DNA of 64,000 nt, taken from NCBI RefSeq assembly GCF_015686655.1, contig NZ_JADPMP010000005.1:1-64000 (forward strand), given 5' to 3'. Positions 61,165 through 64,000 of the stretch are shown here, one piece after another. Source of the DNA: Pontibacter sp. FD36 (GTDB lineage Bacteria > Bacteroidota > Bacteroidia > Cytophagales > Hymenobacteraceae). The notes beneath the pieces are model-generated. The model was given only the letters and a program-made list of their open reading frames with translations, searched no databases and was not told where the DNA came from. How positions within the stretch are numbered: position 1 is the stretch's first letter; every line of letters begins with the position of its first letter. A program made the translations under genes and the position numbers.

Positions 61165-61884
61165 TTAGTTGGCAGCTGCGCCAGACATTGCCTCAGCGCG
61201 TGCTTTAAACTTCTTGGCGTCTGTTACTTCAGCCGATGTTACAAAATCCTTGATGATCTTGTCGTACGTGTTAGCAGCAGCCTGGAAGTCGTTGGCAGCT
61301 TCGTAAGCTACGGCAGCCTTCATCAGGTACTGTGGCGAGAAGTATGGGTTGCTGTTGTGGTTAGCGGCTTTGTTATACAGGTCAGCTGCTTCCTTATACT
61401 TGCCTTGCTCAGAAAGTGCATCACCTGTTAAGCTGTAAGCACGTGCCTGCATCAGGTAGTCATCAGACTTGAAGTCTTCCAGGTGCGACTGCGCATCTGC
61501 GAAGTTACCCTGCTTCAACAATGCAACACCAGCATAGAATTTAGCCAGATTACCTGCTTCAGTTCCACTGTACTCGTCTGCAATACTCAACAAACCATCA
61601 TACTGACCGTCGCCGTTCAGCGCTTTGTTCAAAGAGTCTGCTTCGAAATAATACACTGCCTGGAACATGGCTTCGTGCGCCTCCTGGTTCTGGGTAGTGC
61701 GGTGGTTATAATATAGGAAACCTGCAACAATGATAGCGGCAATGGCGGCAAACACACCGAGCAGCTTGGTTTTGTTTTTCTTCACGAAATCCTCAGACCC
61801 TGTTGTCAGGCGCTCTGCCAACGCATCCGGATTTTCTACCAGCTCCTCAAACTCGCTGTGCTTCTGTACTGTCTCTTTTGCCAT
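61165..61884 (-). CDS. Membrane-anchored TPR protein (YfgM/TPR_21-like)
   Basis: A 239-residue protein with a cytoplasmic N terminus (MAKETVQKHSEFEEL), a membrane helix (about 40-60; LLGVFAAIAAIIVAGFLYY) and four or so TPR-type hairpins outside. Layout matches YfgM, which assists the PpiD chaperone at the Sec translocon in E. coli; a PpiD-like protein is indeed encoded 9 kb away. That link is inference. The ATG at 61884 is used instead of a TTG at 61908. Confidence 0.82.
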   Translation of the reverse strand: MAKETVQKHSEFEELVENPDALAERLTTGSEDFVKKNKTKLLGVFAAIAAIIVAGFLYYNHRTTQNQEAHEAMFQAVYYFEADSLNKALNGDGQYDGLLSIADEYSGTEAGNLAKFYAGVALLKQGNFADAQSHLEDFKSDDYLMQARAYSLTGDALSEQGKYKEAADLYNKAANHNSNPYFSPQYLMKAAVAYEAANDFQAAANTYDKIIKDFVTSAEVTDAKKFKARAEAMSGAAAN

Positions 61885-62002
61885 TAGTTTATTGAAATAA
61901 GAACTCAAAAATAGAAATTAAAAGCGATTCGTTCCAAATCTCATATAAGATCAGAACATCAAATTTATGTTTTTTAATTCCTAATCCTTAAATATTTAGA
62001 AT

Positions 62003-63049
62003 TTAGTCCATTATATATGGATAGTCCGGCTCCACATAAATGTCGGTGTACAGCTCAGAAGGATCCGGATATGGAGACTCCTCGGCAAACTTCACCGCCT
62101 CGGCCACGATCTGCTTCTGCTTCTCGTCGATCTCGTCCAGCTCCTCTTCTGTCGCCCAGCCATTCTTTAGGATAGTTGCTTTTACAGATTCTATCGAGTC
62201 GCGGCCTTTGTAGTCTTCCAGCTCTTCTTTGGTTCTGTATTTGGCAGGGTCAGACATAGAGTGACCTTTGTAGCGGTAAGTCTTGAACTCGAGCAAAGTA
62301 GGTCCTTCGCCGGCACGGGCACGCTCAGCAGCTTTCGCTACGGCATTGTGCACGTTTTCCACGCTCATGGCCTCTACTGGCTCAGATGGCATTTCGTAAG
62401 CATGACCCAGTTTGTACAGGTCGTTTACGTTAGAGGTACGCGTTACCGAAGTACCCATCGCGTAGCCGTTGTTCTCGATAACGAAGATTACCGGCAGCTT
62501 CCAAGTCATGGCCATGTTCAGGGCCTCGTGGAAGGCACCCTGGCGTACCGCACCGTCACCCATGTAGCAGATGCACAGCTTGCCGGTCTTGTTATACTTC
62601 TCAGCGAAGGCCAAACCAGCGCCTAGTGGCACCTGACCGCCCACGATACCGTGACCGCCTACGAAGTTTACTTCTTTGTCGAACATGTGCATCGAGCCAC
62701 CTTTGCCTTTAGAGCAACCGGTAGACTTGGCAAACATCTCAGCCATTACAGCGCCTGGCGATGTGCCGAGGGCCAGTGGATGGGCGTGGTCACGGTAAGC
62801 TGTGATCCATTTGTCACCTTTCTCAAGAGCCGTTACAGCACCTGCCACACAGGCTTCCTGGCCGATGTAAAGGTGGCAAAAGCCTTTGATTTTCTGCTGG
62901 CCATAAAGTTGGCCTGTTTTTTCTTCGAAGCGGCGGATGAGTTTCATCGACTCGTACCACCACATGTAAGTCTCTTTTGAAAATGTTGGTTCAGCCTGTA
63001 CCTTTGCTTTCTGCGACTTCGCTTTTGCCTTTTCTTTCGTATCAGCCAT
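62003..63049 (-). CDS. pdhA: Pyruvate dehydrogenase E1 component, alpha subunit
   Basis: The thiamine-dependent alpha chain of the pyruvate dehydrogenase complex. The 348 residues have the TPP motif CYMGDGAVRQGAFHEALNMA ending in ENNGYAMGTSV, and the phosphorylation-loop sequence YRYKGHSMSDPAKYRTKEE. A charged Lys/Ala N-terminal lead (about 20 residues) precedes the domain. The beta chain and E2 are not adjacent; the gene stands alone, divergent from recF. Confidence 0.94.
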   Translation of the reverse strand: MADTKEKAKAKSQKAKVQAEPTFSKETYMWWYESMKLIRRFEEKTGQLYGQQKIKGFCHLYIGQEACVAGAVTALEKGDKWITAYRDHAHPLALGTSPGAVMAEMFAKSTGCSKGKGGSMHMFDKEVNFVGGHGIVGGQVPLGAGLAFAEKYNKTGKLCICYMGDGAVRQGAFHEALNMAMTWKLPVIFVIENNGYAMGTSVTRTSNVNDLYKLGHAYEMPSEPVEAMSVENVHNAVAKAAERARAGEGPTLLEFKTYRYKGHSMSDPAKYRTKEELEDYKGRDSIESVKATILKNGWATEEELDEIDEKQKQIVAEAVKFAEESPYPDPSELYTDIYVEPDYPYIMD

Positions 63050-63181
63050 GGGTATTTGTGTATCGTTATTGTTGTCCGTACAGCTTTTTTAGCGAGATTC
63101 GGGCCTCAATGGACGGCAAATCAGGCTACTGTCGGGTTTTAGCTTGCGAAATTAAGGAAAAAGTAATCAAAGAAGAAACTA

Positions 63182-64000
63182 ATGCTCCTCGAAAATCTAA
63201 GTCTGCTGTTTTTCAAGAACTACGACGAAGCTAACATTAGTTTCTCGCCGCACATCAATTGCTTTATCGGCGACAACGGCAGCGGCAAAACTAACCTGCT
63301 CGACGCCATCCATTACCTCTCCATGACCCGCAGCGCCTTCAACAGCTCCGACGCCCTTAATATCAAGCAGGGCGAAGAGTATTTTATGGTGAAGGGACGT
63401 TTTAAGATCGATGAAGAAAAGCACACTGTGACCTGCAGCCTGAAGCAGGGCCAGAAGAAGACAGTCGTACACAATAAGGTGGCGTATGAGAAGATGAGCG
63501 ATCACATCGGTCGCTTTCCGGTGGTGCTCATATCTCCCTACGACACCGACCTGATCCGGGAAGGCAGCGAGGAACGTCGCAAGTACTTCGACAGTCTGAT
63601 CTCACAGCTCAACCATACCTATCTGGAGCAGCTGATCCAGTACAACTATATCCTTAAGCAGCGCAACTCGCTGCTCAAGCAGTTTGCCGAGCGCCGCTAC
63701 TACGACCGCGACTACCTGCACATCCTCAACGAGCAGCTGGTGCCGTTAGGTGAGCAACTCGCGCAGGAGCGTATGGCTTTCCTGGAGACCTTTGAGCCGG
63801 TGTTTCAGAAGCACTACCGCCACATTTCTGATAGCAGCGAAACCGTGACACTCACTTACAAAAGCCAGCTGCCCGGCGCTAACTTTGCCCAACTGCTGGA
63901 GCAAGCGGAGCAGAAGGATCGCGCCCTGCAGCGTACCACCGTGGGCACGCACAAAGACGACTTCGTGTTCCTGATGGACGGCAACCCCGTGAAAAATTTT
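63182..64000 (+). CDS. recF: DNA replication and repair protein RecF (partial, 3' end outside window)
   Basis: Loads RecA at single-strand gaps. The first 273 codons are present. Walker A is at residues 30-37 (GDNGSGKT); also visible are YLSMTRSAF, VLISPYDTDLIREGSEERRKYFDSLISQ and VGTHKDDFVFLMDG. The frame is open to the last base of the window. The ATG at 63182 gives the usual N terminus (MLLENLSLLFFKNYDE). The complete protein should be about 365 residues. Confidence 0.95.
   Translation, partial: MLLENLSLLFFKNYDEANISFSPHINCFIGDNGSGKTNLLDAIHYLSMTRSAFNSSDALNIKQGEEYFMVKGRFKIDEEKHTVTCSLKQGQKKTVVHNKVAYEKMSDHIGRFPVVLISPYDTDLIREGSEERRKYFDSLISQLNHTYLEQLIQYNYILKQRNSLLKQFAERRYYDRDYLHILNEQLVPLGEQLAQERMAFLETFEPVFQKHYRHISDSSETVTLTYKSQLPGANFAQLLEQAEQKDRALQRTTVGTHKDDFVFLMDGNPVKNF

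Overview
The window looks like a chromosomal segment from a Bacteroidota bacterium of the order Cytophagales, most likely Hymenobacteraceae and Pontibacter-like (inferred from protein character and base composition near 50% GC; no search was run). The evidence is a SusC/SusD pair, families largely confined to Bacteroidota (DUF4293, DUF4270, DUF4476, a PorE-like OmpA lipoprotein), and promoters of the Bacteroidota type (TTTG, about 19 nt, TAnnTTTG). There are no rRNA genes, CRISPR arrays, transposases or phage genes. It holds about 57 genes, one tRNA-Phe, many intrinsic terminators and two intergenic palindrome families. The last gene, recF, runs off the right edge.

Layout. 1-560 has no gene. 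0.6-4.7 kb (minus): a truA/PLP-lyase pair, a GAF protein and a thiolase. 4.7-5.2 kb: a DUF4293 membrane protein, followed by a perfect 29-bp inverted repeat. 5.4-12.6 kb: a susC-susD-PepSY operon with a divergent AraC regulator, resembling xenosiderophore uptake loci. 12.9-16.3 kb: a DUF4476 protein, purM and two tandem beta-barrel paralogues. 16.4-21.3 kb (minus): the PorE-like lipoprotein, a conserved small protein and a split EtfD/FadF-like Fe-S quinone reductase. 21.4-25.3 kb: tRNA-Phe, a 36-residue membrane peptide next to a TlpA-like thioredoxin, a J-domain/TPR protein, a holin-X-like pair and a GGGP-synthase homologue. 25.3-31.2 kb (minus): an AraC regulator, acyl-CoA dehydrogenase, a Zn peptidase, rfaE2, a flippase-like protein, panD and panC. 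31.4-35.5 kb (plus): a half-length glycogen-synthase-like protein, a DUF4270 lipoprotein and glmS. 35.6-40.4 kb: a degenerate HAD-like protein, ridA, an AT-rich islet carrying a CbrC-family gene, a YihY protein and gltX. 40.5-48.2 kb: AIM24, small membrane proteins, GH3, lptB, a GH25 lysozyme and recJ. 48.3-59.5 kb (minus): a TPR protein, PpiD-like, CNNM/CBS, a 57-residue peptide, lptC, an OM barrel, coaX, an RluB-type synthase with a huge Arg/Gly tail, scpB and a zinc-less DksA-like protein. 59.8-64 kb: a barrel protein, ribH, a TPR protein, pdhA and recF.

Shared functions. panC, panD and coaX belong to CoA synthesis. Acyl-CoA dehydrogenase, thiolase, the HAD-like protein and the EtfD-like pair fit acyl-CoA oxidation feeding electrons to menaquinone. 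lptB, lptC, rfaE2 and the PpiD-like chaperone serve the outer membrane.

The most unusual feature is not a gene. The 9-mer AGGTATAGC/GCTATACCT occurs about 32 times by eye (about 0.5 expected), within a larger family of about 150 TATACC/GGTATA sites. They occur in genes (in several reading frames and both orientations) and between genes, sometimes as inverted pairs forming hairpins. This resembles the DNA uptake sequences of Neisseria and Pasteurellaceae.
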